Under the pieces are notes generated by a model, which made no database searches, was not told the origin of the DNA, and saw nothing but the letters and a program-made list of their open reading frames with translations. A program made the position numbers and the translations under genes. From positions 62,001-126,000 of the forward strand of contig JAQMWT010000024.1 in the NCBI GenBank assembly GCA_029834535.1: DNA of 64,000 bases, given 5' to 3'. Source of the stretch: Chrysophaeum taylorii. Its lineage: Eukaryota; Sar; Pelagophyceae; Pelagomonadales; Pelagomonadaceae. This document shows, piece after piece, positions 12,301 through 19,557 of the stretch. Position 1 is the first letter of the stretch. Each line of letters opens with the position of its first letter.

Positions 12301-12527
12301 CCGCCCCAACCTTGTTGCTCGACCTCTCCCTCAAGGCGGACCTCTCCTACTACTACTCCACCTGGTGCCAAGACAACAAGAAGAACAACAATAATAAGCA
12401 CCAGCTCCCCCGCGCCATCCCGACCCTCAGGCCCGACACCAACGCCTCCGAGCGCCTCGCCCTCGCCGCAGCAGACCTCATCCTCTCCGGCGCGTCGCTC
12501 TCGCCCTCCGCCGCCCTTGGTTTATAA
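399..12527 (+). CDS. Giant modular type I polyketide synthase with Pls-like membrane/hexapeptide region
   Basis: Single uninterrupted 4042-codon frame. Domains by approximate residue: adenylate-forming acyl ligase 40-530 (SGTTGRPKG near 187, YGMTE near 322, GEWFRTGD near 407, C-terminal GSGKIAKGE); KR1 720-930 (TGASGGLG, Ser847, Tyr860, VDD); tandem ACPs with Ser1011 and Ser1093; KS 1155-1550 (Cys1307 in DTACSS, His1437, His1474); AT1 1648-1930 (GHSLGE, Ser1744); KR2 2150-2330 (Ser2279, Tyr2292, LDD); three near-identical ACPs (Ser2461, Ser2562, Ser2652); 2730-3445, six predicted TM helices in pairs separating three hexapeptide-repeat blocks, the layout of the poly-lysine synthetase C-terminus; poly-Ser linker; TM near 3574-3605; second AT 3705-4042 (GYSIGE, Ser3792; His3892). 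No thioesterase, DH or ER is visible. Known: ligase-ACP loads a starter, KS/AT extend, KR reduces. Inferred: membrane-bound synthase whose terminal region handles or ligates the ACP-bound product. Domain calls are strong; product unknown. Confidence 0.95.
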   Translation: MAAYAQAVRWGGQPTRRTTRTGDTSFAEAELSKAKEARDLWAPLERGMALRGDEATLYDEELGAISYVELSDRATRLAAWLNARVAGPGSTVGVLLHNSTKVIECHYAIARIGCVVLNLNTRLSASELAYVLEAAECEVVICSESDRVDARVVVRSDLEPEESESSSSSSSSFVAKNAGGAAEMYFTSGTTGRPKGVVLEAEVVLLHALGCMVEHRLKASDAWLHAAPMFHLVDAYAIFAITWVGGSHVSIPFSLDGVIDAVRTKGITVTNVASTMITMLVSTPDVADLGNSLDLLSCGGAPLARATAAKLLAVYRNEFFQSYGMTECCGKIAMSLIAPELRATLTPAQTMDLVCTSGRPFRLMNVRVVDPESGEDVGAGEVGEVWIKGPTVFGGYHKLDPTVGFRGEWFRTGDLAFTRPDGYLTITDRLKDMILVGSENVYCVEVERALHEHPDVIQACVFGVPDAALGERVKAVVRARRPLDPKKLTLFASTLLADFKVPQIVEFVDEFPLTGSGKIAKGELKKKMKTKSDDLLLGVDWERVGPPPAAADVASVVCVVVSGCGDDKNLASMLSCGGEVVRLEACDGLLSEAALAADAAALERTRGRRRVLFVVDETTSPHVAVRHSLAVARREFETYAVVARAGAVWGFWRSFATETSATVRLVEVVGSARREDVLAVAFPRGGGSCNEERRLVDGMVYRPVLKPRTPPAVALPDFRGTTHLVTGASGGLGRELSERLAAMGAAKLVLASRRGNSSSSSSSMTGSIEAVVVVVACDVADRSAVRELMARFGPFDAIWHLAGAVDDGFAKTLSPDRVLRVLRPKVDGSLALAEFSPPSTKLVMFSSVYGLLGSPQLTHYAAANAFQDALATRRPNSLSVSWGTWADAGMAHRFGPDFRKSIEAAGMRMIELDEGFDLLFRLYATGETETHAAAIPADWKKYGRSRRGMKPQPLAEALTEGAVVEDPPRAKTPVDDARSKVRRVLKEVIGLGFDDDDKDDSTPLATLGVSSLHAVAFANALSEATGLDLPPTLVFECVSVAGVVEHISSSSSSTRDDETKVVRRVLKEVIGVGFDDDDKDDSSTPLATLGVSSLHAVAFANALSEATGLDLPPTLVFECVSISGVADRIKRGRRRRHDPVKPPPQQIQEEEEARMKKVVGAACRLPGSVDDVASLWHKLETGSNCVTAPFAGRPHAGRPAGYLSAASITCFDGEAFGMSHAEACVLDPQQRLALACGAETLQFLVDASDDVSTFVGATQVDYANVLAKAKATSAYEATGAATIAAIANRIPYVFDLKGPSAAVDTACSSTLVALHLASQQPTKGAVVGGVNAILSSRWSDAFSRAGMLSPTHRCAFASDDADGYVRGEASSFVALLDDQKEEQQQQQQRGLFLFLEGVSVNQDGRSNGLTAPNPASQVAMLRRRRRRANVPAYVEAHGTGTRLGDPIELEALSRVYGDKREPLLTASLKSNFGHSECAAAGSSLVKLVCLSSRRDVPISLHVRKLNSHLDWANLGVEVVAAPGERLRDQEASLACSGFGFAGTNAHAVLLAAPPATGVGGGGGKRPAGPVVVLESHSREGLKATARRWARFGGSLAGVAAANAARRKVFKHCNGGGGGSVWRAAARDEASLEAIADGEAPAIKKSVAKPNVCVVFAGQGTAYAGMGRDLSVGDEGLERAIRDAARIADGVTGLDVTGVLFDREKPPESRLLQPAQVCLQYAVFGRLEATSSVFKEKATVMVGHSLGEISACACAGLATLESALAFAARRGAAVDALPAASSWGMLALRGSEVPEGCELAVVNSPESVVVAGPTEILDEKSEGKRLKVAAAFHSSAIEPALPAIKAAAAELVVDESPRRFDRRVVSTLTGVELGSSNDDDDFDHWVRHAREVCDFAAAVRTAAESCDVFVEIGPRPQLARHVEATCCEEEVVVLPTVFSSSKRRIDLSLTRSGLDALWIQNETLEEDLPFPPHAVSYEKTAWVRDMIPDAGDSTTEEEDWACSLRLVYDTEWVKVLRPTVIQEEEEEYVVFERAPGDEDVEAAIEGLVEVLRAAAAAADKKTTVIVVTNGACEGRDLVGAALWGACETARLEEEKWRKIVCVDAEDRDEAVAAALGNPDEVSLRIRDGDVEALRLRPSFDHHGASSRWFPKKKFPRGGAVLITGGAGALGTRVARWLRDDHDLRPILLSRRDVPSSEFETRKCDVSDWDAVRDAVAAILKKKKDRIVGAIHAAGVLDDAAVATLSVDQIRRVVRPKVRGALNLARALRDEDVDFVWFFSSVTALMGNPGQTVYGAANAVLDAIARRSNHEQQQNILSIQWGPWAERGMAAGVLHKLEASPWVPMSDDDALDGLGAVLNSNNDSSSSSSRVVAVARLNAQRIRASMRRHPHRARFFSNIISPPEDHRERRDSSVGAPPAEEVFEDGDDQQNQAVLLRAVLEKNGASTRGLERSTSLASLGLDSLDSASVASDLAAAFGIIASPMLLLELESYGDLCDRVAQEAVVPATTTTTKRRKKKPFRCDDGDNERSSSFETKLRAVLEKNGASTRGLERSTSLASLGLDSLDSASVASDLAAAFGIIASPMLLLELESYGDLCDRVAREVPPQQPLVPPKQQQQRASSSEGTLRAVLEAHGASTRGLERSTPIASLGLDSLDSASVASDLAAAFGIIASPMLLLELETYGDLCDTCGGSSSVQQEVVVKPEPRDDASANSFAGEALAAIEALRLPSPGFLLAWGFAKVVWWATRIAFVFWAVTSAFPESYQDLVEGERRERWGWFALEWWISGTMATVVMWGASLGFGLAAKWVLVGEYREVRRESNWSWYALRCELADRAVAQAEASCLWAVADGSGWLRAWYRALGANVGANAILSRGACARAPDLVAIGEGAIFERGAACEPCRQDPGAKCFGARKVVVGPRARVSVEARAYGGCVLGAGAVAEPGAAATGLVPTGARATGHGVVFGLEKAASHLESSYYSSSSWFLDILEAVCLVAFGAVPASMLAAVAYHLYASVAASYVLFGTYLCFFAIITKRALLGARRREDVAVELATQSLARRMSFADRAAALAAENFVDLFFSSTIIQNLWLNMLGADVAWSADVACFRDFRASTAEFFHVGEGAFLAGIPRISCAEVVGEVVRFSAVRVEAGAYVGFGASLLPGTTVKTGGAVADSALVGPRRVVESRTTIVGVQGYSDREIAFKRRRPDLLVTTTSSEPTPTYHLILLTCLGFAVGLEYALISASLRACAFVVATVGGKSRSPSATLLAILPFVRLLAGCAATLAALLHKRLVLGTIRPLDDDDHHRTSWRPRSFGIIAWLVQFRLNIAVDAWFEPLAFTPLIAALWRTMGASVGPRARLARLGPPDHDALRVGSRAYLGATGVVYAHDFAGGGLGFKRCVIGDDVSVFGPSAVLPGTRLAPGVSLAPGSMTLAGTYEKRDLHGLYKANPARPCMGPAIPPDDAPSSLFDDRADADWLLKGDNVRPTPNRLLDDAFRLVVSASSSSSSSSSSSCWKKTSSKNKKKKQQQLPSSSSSEEVPRAVPVAASSWGKDDKTPCAAVVVEPPQPETNEDATTPRLRFALAVAAVAVAVAVAPLASALGAGAWWWWWLNSTDDKTGVVVPSFESREEDQKKILVAVLLGSDEESWAREKDLWRACCMVDATRALARRRIAEAPVPAAIACATSPRALMEKIERATKHQNTRQQQQQRVALLFGGESLYAGVADGLWEGCDEFRRAARRAIDVFAAEGVALRFGTALVPRDTKERNALAFVVQYALARLVCESWDLRPVGVLGYSIGELAAAVISGTLTLRDVARLFAATTYSRFDDREGAMAVVSRTTRSSLVRDLGDACIAAEYSDETFMIAGAARAVREARFRLESRDATCTILKEVRRAYHSPLHSVQTAKDFVLLPISNNNNRAGERERLPPFYSCALGARIPEKQCRPKTTTDLGALYDAPVLFSRAIDALIEEAAPTLLLDLSLKADLSYYYSTWCQDNKKNNNNKHQLPRAIPTLRPDTNASERLALAAADLILSGASLSPSAALGL
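3331..3786 (+). repeat. Tandem ACP duplication (2 copies, 246-bp offset) inside the synthase
   Basis: Two carrier-protein units follow KR1. Each carries the motif LGVSSLHAVAFANAL, with the phosphopantetheine serine at residues 1011 and 1093. The nucleotide sequence is nearly identical between copies, including synonymous positions, which indicates recent duplication or gene conversion. The motif has Ser in place of the usual Asp before the attachment serine (VSSL instead of xDSL). Confidence 0.9.
7696..8463 (+). repeat. Tandem ACP triplication inside the synthase
   Basis: Three carrier domains with the motif LGLDSLDSASVASDL occur in a row, offset by 303 and 270 bp, with attachment serines at residues 2461, 2562 and 2652. 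The ~195-bp cores are almost identical at DNA level. The linkers between them (Thr/Lys-rich, then Gln-rich) differ, so only the domain core is homogenised. Multiple carriers in series are known from polyunsaturated fatty acid synthases, where they raise flux. Confidence 0.93.
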
Positions 12528-12586
12528 TGTTGACTCGATTTTTTTTTTTAAACTCAAATTAAAGTAGTAGTAGTCTTGTTGTATAC

Positions 12587-13198
12587 TTATTCCTCCTCCT
12601 CCTCGACTACTACCGGGGGCGCCGGCGGCGCGAGAAAAGGGAGCCAGGGCGCAACCGCGGACAACAAAATGTCCCAGGACGGTATAGAGAACCGGTCCTC
12701 CTGGAACGAGACGAGGCCGTCTTCGATAAGGAAATCGGTGTAGACGATGTAGGGTTTAATGCGAACTACGAAGGGACCGAGCCGCGCCCCCCCCGAGAGG
12801 CGCCAGGTGACGCCAAAAGTGTCTCCGCGCAAACTACAATTCAAAATCTCCGCTCGAGATTCGTCGGCGAACAACCGACTCACGCCCTCAGAGTACGCGC
12901 GCACGCCTTGGACCGACACGTCCGGGTCTTTGAACACAAAGTTATCGGCAAAATACTGCGGCAAAATTCGACCCGTCACGAACCACTCCCGCTCGCGGAG
13001 ACCCTCCTCCAGAACGACCGCGAGCTCGGACGCCGGCAACGGCTCCTTCGGAGCTGTCCACGCGACATCCAAGTTGCGGGGACTCCCCAGGACGCGGCTC
13101 AGCGCCTCCACACCCGGATTCGACATCCGAATCGGATGGAACGACAATCTCCTCTGCGCCAAACCCGCCAAGCTGGCCAACAACACAACTCTCCGCAT
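12587..13198 (-). CDS. DUF2358 / NTF2-like protein, probably plastid-associated
   Basis: 203 aa, converging on the synthase with about 60 bp between stops. The N-terminus (MRRVVLLASLAGLA) looks like a signal or transit sequence. The body contains the stretch FADNFVFKDPDVSVQG followed by a second half rich in beta strands, as in the DUF2358 family of SnoaL/NTF2-like proteins widespread in plants and algae. No enzymatic residues can be assigned. The C-terminus ends in a run of Glu encoded by a GAG repeat. Family assignment is from motif recognition; function is unknown. Confidence 0.75.
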   Translation of the reverse strand: MRRVVLLASLAGLAQRRLSFHPIRMSNPGVEALSRVLGSPRNLDVAWTAPKEPLPASELAVVLEEGLREREWFVTGRILPQYFADNFVFKDPDVSVQGVRAYSEGVSRLFADESRAEILNCSLRGDTFGVTWRLSGGARLGPFVVRIKPYIVYTDFLIEDGLVSFQEDRFSIPSWDILLSAVAPWLPFLAPPAPPVVVEEEEE

Positions 13199-13709
13199 TT
13201 TATTATTACCTTCTAGGGTTTTGACTGATTGACTGACTGACTGACTGACTGTAGAGGGTTTTGAAAGGTCATTTCATTCATTTGGGAGTGAAAAAAAAAA
13301 ATAAAAGTGGGGAATAAATACTACGTACGAGGCCTATAGGTTATCATCGCCGAGCCGCCGGGCAGGCGAAGAGAGGGCGCCCGCAGATTTTACGCATGCT
13401 CCCTTCCGCCGGGCGTCAGTCAGTGTGGGGCTGCCCGAGGCACTCGCCGTTTCTTTCTTTCGCTCCAGTAATAACAACTGAAATTGAAAAGCGAAGCCCG
13501 CCGACCGAGATGCCGAGACCTACTACGTACGCTCGATCTCTGGATGAAGAGAAGTGAAGGCAAGTTGCAGGTACAAAGTCTCGGCGATAAATGATCGTTG
13601 AAACGGGCCGAGTTCGGGGGGAGTCGGCGCGATTCGGAGAAAGCTGTTATCAGAAAAAAAAAAAGTTGTAAAGAATGACTTTTTGAGTTTCTCGTTGCAC
13701 TTATTGAAG
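13199..13709. other. Intergenic region between divergent genes, no gene seen
   Basis: Contains a short TGAC/TGACTGAC tandem run at about 13224-13250, A-tracts at 13290-13300 and 13650-13662, and otherwise unremarkable sequence. It would hold the divergent promoters of the flanking genes. Confidence 0.5.
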
Positions 13710-14159
13710 ATGGGAGACGACGTCAGCATCATCATGGTTCACAGCGATCGGCTCCCGAAGCCGCTCAAGGTGTGCCGGGGGCGCGATGTGACGTGCGCCG
13801 AGGCGCTGGCGACGGTGCGGCGAGAAGTGAAGCGGTTCGCGAGCGACAGCGTGATCGCCTTGGCGACACGCGGCGCGGACGCCTTTTTGCTGCCGAACGA
13901 TGACACGCGGCTGGTCAACGCCCTCGACGGCGAACGCGTGGTCCACTTGGACGTGTTGTGCGCGAATCGATGGCGGGATTCGATGATGGTTACCGAGCTC
14001 TCTGCCACGTCAGGACAGACCGAATTGCTTTGCTGCGATCGCCGCGCTCCGCACCAGAGGGACCATCCGAACAAACCGACGCGGAAGCGGCCGAGCGACG
14101 TCTGGGCACCGTCCTTGAAGCGACGCCTCCCGCGGTCTCCTGACGACCTCTATCGCTAG
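13710..14159 (+). CDS. Hypothetical protein, 149 aa
   Basis: The ATG at 13710 opens a frame of 149 codons with coding-like composition in its first two thirds. Residues 1-85 could form a small alpha/beta domain resembling a ubiquitin-like fold, with alternating hydrophobic strands (SIIMVHSDR, VIALATRG, VVHLDVL). The last ~45 residues are basic and Pro/Arg-rich, compatible with a nuclear localisation signal. I do not recognise a family. It could also be a spurious frame, although the opposing frames look worse. Confidence 0.45.
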   Translation: MGDDVSIIMVHSDRLPKPLKVCRGRDVTCAEALATVRREVKRFASDSVIALATRGADAFLLPNDDTRLVNALDGERVVHLDVLCANRWRDSMMVTELSATSGQTELLCCDRRAPHQRDHPNKPTRKRPSDVWAPSLKRRLPRSPDDLYR

Positions 14160-16690
14160 CCTTCTCGAGGCGACCTTCCCTCCTTCAACTAGGATGTTTT
14201 GCCTCCCACTCTTTTCCAAAGAGGGCTGCGTCCTTTCTTTAGACCTGACTCACGCCCGCAGGCTCCGCCTCTTTTATCTCCTTCATTTTCGTCGTCCGCC
14301 CACGAAGGTTATCTCATCTCAGCGTACGCTCTTGCGCATGATGACAAGACAATTATGTGGGGCTGCGGCGTTGCTGACCCACCCTTTTGGGATCATCCTC
14401 CTTGTACGCAAAACGTACCTCGCATTATGTTTTCGTAATGATTCGCGACACCTTTGATCGCTGTAGTACGGAGCATGTTCATCACGTACCCCAATGGTCC
14501 TCTCTAAGCAGCAGCAGCAGCAGCAGCAGCTGATCGGAGTGTGTTTGATGCTTTAACAGGGCCGATTCATAGAAACGGACGAGCGACGGACTTAGTCGTT
14601 CGATCAAAAACAACTCTTCGGCTATTCGCTGATACGGTCGTGCTTTTGGGCGTCCGCCCTTGAGGCTTCCTTCCTGTAAGAGGCCCGCGGCATCTACTCG
14701 CGGATAAATAACGGCCGGGCCGCAGCTCCGAACGAAAGACGCCGCCCTCGCACCAACTCGCAGAACAACGACGACGTCATCTCTTGCCTCAAAAGCCGTG
14801 CGATTGCGCGGCGACCAAGCTCAAGTTGCCAACGCGGTGAAGCGAAGTCTGCGACGTACGAACAGCAGCAGCGTGCAACTTGAAGCACGCGTTGTGGGCG
14901 GAGGGCGCTAAAGGATGCGCGTCGGAAGACGGCGAAGCGGATCTGCGGCGGTTGGCGACAAAGGGCGCAGGCGCGCGCACCGTAAAGCCTTGAATCGAAT
15001 CATCGAATCAAAGATCTCGTGTTTTTTTTGCCGCAGGAAGGCGACGGATGCGCAGGCGGCCAAGAGCGCGCACCGTGAGGCCGCGGCTCGAAGCGCACAA
15101 CGTAGTCAGAGCCAAGAAGAAGATCCCTCACTTGCAATTCCTACTACACAAGATAATGATATCCCTTACAAAAATATAAAAATAGTGAAGTTATTGAAGT
15201 GAGATGAAATGCCTTTATCTATTTGTACTTGTTGTATTTCTTTTATATTTATTCGGTGCCTCTAGTTAGTTAGCTAGAGCTATTCGGTGTACTCACTCAC
15301 TCACTCACCTGCTTCCTCTCTATGCTTTATCCTAGCTTCCTTCTTCAAATGAAAAAGAATCAAGATCCAAATCTTGACGAGGCGTTCGGACAGAAAAAAA
15401 ATGGGGGGCTTGTGGCGAGGCAGGAGGATGTGGGTCTCAGCACGAAGAAGAAGAAGGCCGCGGCATTTTTTTTTCGGAAAAGGTCGCGCGAGCTTCTGCC
15501 GCGGCATTTTTTTCGGAAAAGGTCGCGTGAGCTTCGGACTCGTTCGTGAAAGAAAGAAGGCCGCGAGACCCAGGAAGTCAACGTCGACGGGCGAGTTTTC
15601 CACCCGACTTTGGCGCGCGCGAGGGGGCAGCCGTCGGCGCAAAGGAAATACGTCGCCATACGTCGCGGTCGAGCAGCTCGTGGAGCGCGTCATGAGGTTC
15701 ACGAGATGCGGCCCCAGTCGTACGCGGGACCGACGTTTTTGACAAAGAGACTTTCAAATCGCTCGAGTCTAAATAAAATACTGGAGCTCCCCAATTCTAT
15801 TCTCTCCCGACAAAAAGGGGACTGCGGCGACCGCAGCAGCACGGTGTTCAAGTGGTCCGACGCACACCTCTCCACCCGCGAGCGCGACGGATCCCATGCT
15901 CCGAAATAAGACATATCATCTAGAACTTATATTTCATTTATAGGATCATCAACTTATTAGGATTCTAGCGTTGTTGCGTAGTTCTGGTTGCAAGCAAACC
16001 CCCGATGATAGCGGAGGAAGAGAAGACGGAAGACCACAGACGATGGACCGGAGTGGAGGAGGAAAAAAATCAAATGGAAAAAAAAAGCGCGTGAAAAGAA
16101 TGGGGCAATGCAAACAGGGCAGGGAAGGTGCTATCGATGAGGGTGCCAGCGCGAGTGTTTGGAGGAGAGAGAGGAGGATAGGGCTCGGTTCAGAAGAGGC
16201 AGGAGCAACTGTCGTCGCCGCCATTTCCCGCCCATGCAACAACAACACGGGGCAATTCTCCAGGGGCGCGGCCTCCTTGCTAGCTTACATAGTTTTCTTA
16301 TCTTCCAAAAGCGCATTTTTTTTGGTCGACGGGTCGGTTTGAGATAAACGTTCCAGGGTATAGGTAGCTCCCTCCCCCGACACGACGACGTTGCCAAGCA
16401 AGTGATGCTTCCCTAAGATTGGCGAATGAATTTGAAAACGCGAGCCACGTAAGGAAGGCGAAAGTGCCCTCCGTCAAAGCATGGTTGCGCGCAGTGGTGA
16501 AAGAAAGACGCCGAGCCTGCGTGCCTGCCGGCCCCGGGCGGGCGCCTTTACATACATTTGGTAGACGCGCGGGCCATCATGCATGCATGGATGGTTCCCG
16601 ATGAGGAAAGAGTGAGCGATTTCCCGCTGGTGGTGGCGTCTCCTCCTCCTCCCCATTCTACTCCTAATAACAGAAGCTCGGCGAGTGACA
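14160..16690. other. Long intergenic stretch with simple repeats, no supported gene
   Basis: No frame here reads like a conserved protein. Visible structures: a CAG run at 14509-14530; near 15458-15537 an imperfect direct repeat whose units read CCGCGGCATTTTTTT, then CGGAAAAGGTCGCG; CTCACT repeats at 15290-15308; A/T tracts; and a TGCATG-rich spot near 16577-16590. Apparent ORFs are Arg/Ser-rich shadows of GC-rich DNA. Confidence 0.5.
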
Positions 16691-19432
16691 TCAAAAACAT
16701 GCCCCCGCGTAGAAGCTGCTTGGCGACGGAGAAGGACTAGTCCTCAGGGAGTCGGGGGAGTTTCCGTCTCCCCGGACGACGAAATCGGGCACCATCCTCA
16801 TCCTCCTCCTCGGAAGGAGAAGATTGGCCGGCGCCGCCTGCCTCTTGAGCTCGAGGCGGCGGAGGACGGCGTCGATTTTGGCCGCGTCGTCGGCGTTGAG
16901 GTTTCGGTTTCGAGATGTTTCGTAGAGGACGTCCTCGGGGGTGTCTGCCATGATGAGGTAGTCGACCTGGACGGGGTGGGTCGCGCCGATCCTGGCGGCG
17001 CGCGAGACGAGCTGCTGCTCGACGGCGGGTTCCCAGATTGTGGAGATGATGAATATGTGGGTGCAAAAAGGGAGGGAGAGGCCGTGGCTGCCGTCGCGGT
17101 GAAGCAGCAAGACGCGCGGGCGGCATCGGGGAGCTGTCGTCGCTCGGCGCGGCGAGAAGTTCGTTTGATGCCGCAGCGCTTGACGACCTCGACGTTGGCG
17201 CGGACCTCGGAATTATTATTGTAGGGAACGACGACGGGCTCGCCGACGCGGTACACCCGGCCGACGTAGTGGCCTTCTACGTGATCTTCCGGTACCGAGA
17301 ATCGTTCTCCGGAAACTCGAGCGTGGACGAAGCGACGCGCGCACGCGCGGGAAGAGTCGTCGTTCCAGTGGCGGCAGCGCGGGCAGCGCCAGCCGACAGC
17401 GAGGCCCGTGGCGAATTTGGCCAATTCCTCGCCTCTCGCCCGCCCCCAGTGCTGCTGGACGGCGTCCTCGCCTAATCTGAGCACGAGATAATGTCCGACG
17501 AAGTCGAGAACCTTGCGGTCTTCGGCGAAAACGATGGCGCGGACGGGACGTGGGTCGTCGCGCGAGCGCACGGCGGCGTCCAGGCGAGCGAGGACGTGCG
17601 ACGCTTTGGAGTGTTGATCGAGCGTATCTCGGCGCTTGATTTCCGCCAAAGTCCGGAGACTCTCGTGCTCCTCGTCGCGCCCCCAGTCTCGGCGCCGCCA
17701 AAGAGCGAGGGCGCGCGCGTCGGCGTCGGTCTCGAGGAGGGCCTCGCGCCACCGGAGTTCGACGCCCGGCTGCAGCCAGACGAACGCTTCTACGCCGTCC
17801 ATAACCTTGGTCCGCCACTTGGCGTGCTGTTTGTCGCACCGTCGCGACCGCGCGTCGTGGCGCGTGGCCCAGCCGTGCCAGTGCCGGCACCGGAGTTGGT
17901 GGGTCGCCGAGACGGTGCCGCTCGGAGGAGGAGGAGGGTCGTCGTCGCCTATTACTTCCACCGCGTGTTCGTACGCGTCGTCGGACGCGAGGTACGAGAC
18001 GTCCGAAAAAGGCTTCCCGCACGCGACGCAGGCCTTGTGGTGCGGCCGGACGCACTCGGGGCACACGAGGTGGCAGCACGGCGTGACGAGGAGGTACGCG
18101 AGCTCGACGCCGCACGAATCGCACGGCCGGAGCTGCTGCGGGAGACCTCCTCCTCTCTCTTCTTCCTCCTCCAGAGAACGCCTCTACGACCTCCGAGACT
18201 CGTCGCGGATCGGCTCCGTGAACTTTTAAGAGCAGAAACTCCAGCTCCTCGACGACCCCCGGCCCCGCGTCCAGGACCATCTCGCCGCCCCCAGCGCAAC
18301 ACAGGAGGATATTCCGGATGGCGTCGAGGGCCTGGCGCCGGTTCTTGGGGTTGGCCAACGAGACTTCGAATCCGTCTCGCATGCTACGTTCGTCCGAAAC
18401 CTCCATCTTCGTGCAGAGGAGGTTTGTCATAATAAAGGACACAAAGGCGTTGAGGCTCCGGGTCTCCGCGACGGAGGCCTCGAGCCGCACGACCTGCTTC
18501 ACCGGCACGGGAAGCCGAATGTCGGATGCCGCGTGGCGCACTACGGCTTCCCGCGTCGCGCTCGCGAGTCCAGACCGAGCGGGACATCCGACGGCCGCGA
18601 GAAGGCGTCGGAGCTGCTTGACCGCCGCCTCCCCGCCCCCGCGCTTCGTGGTTGGAGTCCCCGTCACGATCCACTTGCGCTGCGCCGTGAGCCGGTCGAG
18701 CATGAGCGCCGTGTTCGACTCGCAAGAGCCGCCGAGGTGTTGACCTTCGTCGACCACGACGCGCAGCCACGCCGTCGACGACAGGGGCGACCGGTAGGCA
18801 TCGCGCCCAAAGTACTGGGCGTCGCGCTCGGCCCCGAACTCGGCGCTCAGCCTCTCGCGCGAGCACACGGTAACCTCGTCATCATCGACGAGCCCCGGCG
18901 CGAACCGGGAGACTTCCGATTTCCAGTGAGACACGAGCGTTCCGGGAGCCACGATCAGCGTTCCCCCCAGCGTCTCGGGCCGCACATTATCGCGTCCCGC
19001 CGACCGGAGCCCCGGCACCGCCGCGGCGCGCCGACGCCGCTCGAGATCGACGCTCGACTTTCCGACGGCTCGGAGCTTGGCCGTCTTGAGAGCGAGGCAG
19101 ACGCACACCAGCGACTTTCCCAGCCCTGGCTCGTCGCAGAACAGCCCGCCCCCCTGCCGTTCGCGCCGGAGCATGAACGACAACGCGTTCACTTGGTGCG
19201 GGTACAGCCGCGTCCCCTCTAGCAACCCGGGGACGATGTCGCGGGTCGCCCGGTATAGCCCGACCGAAGCCGCCGCCAGCCTCGCGAGGCTCGGCGCCCC
19301 GCAGAAAGACGCGATGCCCCGCCAGCTGTCTTCCTCTTTCACGCGCTTCTCGCGGGGCCACACCTCCTCGTCCCACCGTCGTCCCTTCTCGTACGCATCC
19401 TTGAGTATCTCCTCCATCATCGTCATCATCAT
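16691..19432 (-). CDS. SNF2-family helicase with embedded RING finger (Rad5/SHPRH-like), frame split in three
   Basis: Frame A (from ATG 19432) has the Q-motif YPHQ at 77-80, Walker A-type EPGLGKS with Lys106, a DEGQ box (DEAH equivalent) at 228-231 and VTGTP near 257. Frame B carries a RING finger (CDSCG, CCHLVCPEC, CVACG) near 18150-18010 and the start of helicase lobe 2 (RAIVFAEDRKVLDF). Frame C (to stop 16691) supplies motifs V-VI: VLLLHRDGSHGLSL and EPAVEQQLVSRAARIG. This order (lobe 1, RING, lobe 2) is typical of Rad5/HLTF/SHPRH-type proteins that remodel chromatin and ubiquitylate targets. The A-to-B join near 18190-18137 can be closed by a 55-nt phase-0 GT-AG intron (reading SE then QLRPCDSCG); the B-to-C join near 17115-17130 needs a 1-nt correction. 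Probably one functional gene. Confidence 0.85.
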
Positions 19433-19557
19433 CGGAGAGCAGATTCTCTTTCAACAACGGAACGGACCTGACCGGAACGGACGGGACCGGACCGGACCGA
19501 CCGCGGGTTAGTTTGTGGTGAGGAGTCGCCGATCGCCGTCACACTACACTTTAGAAG

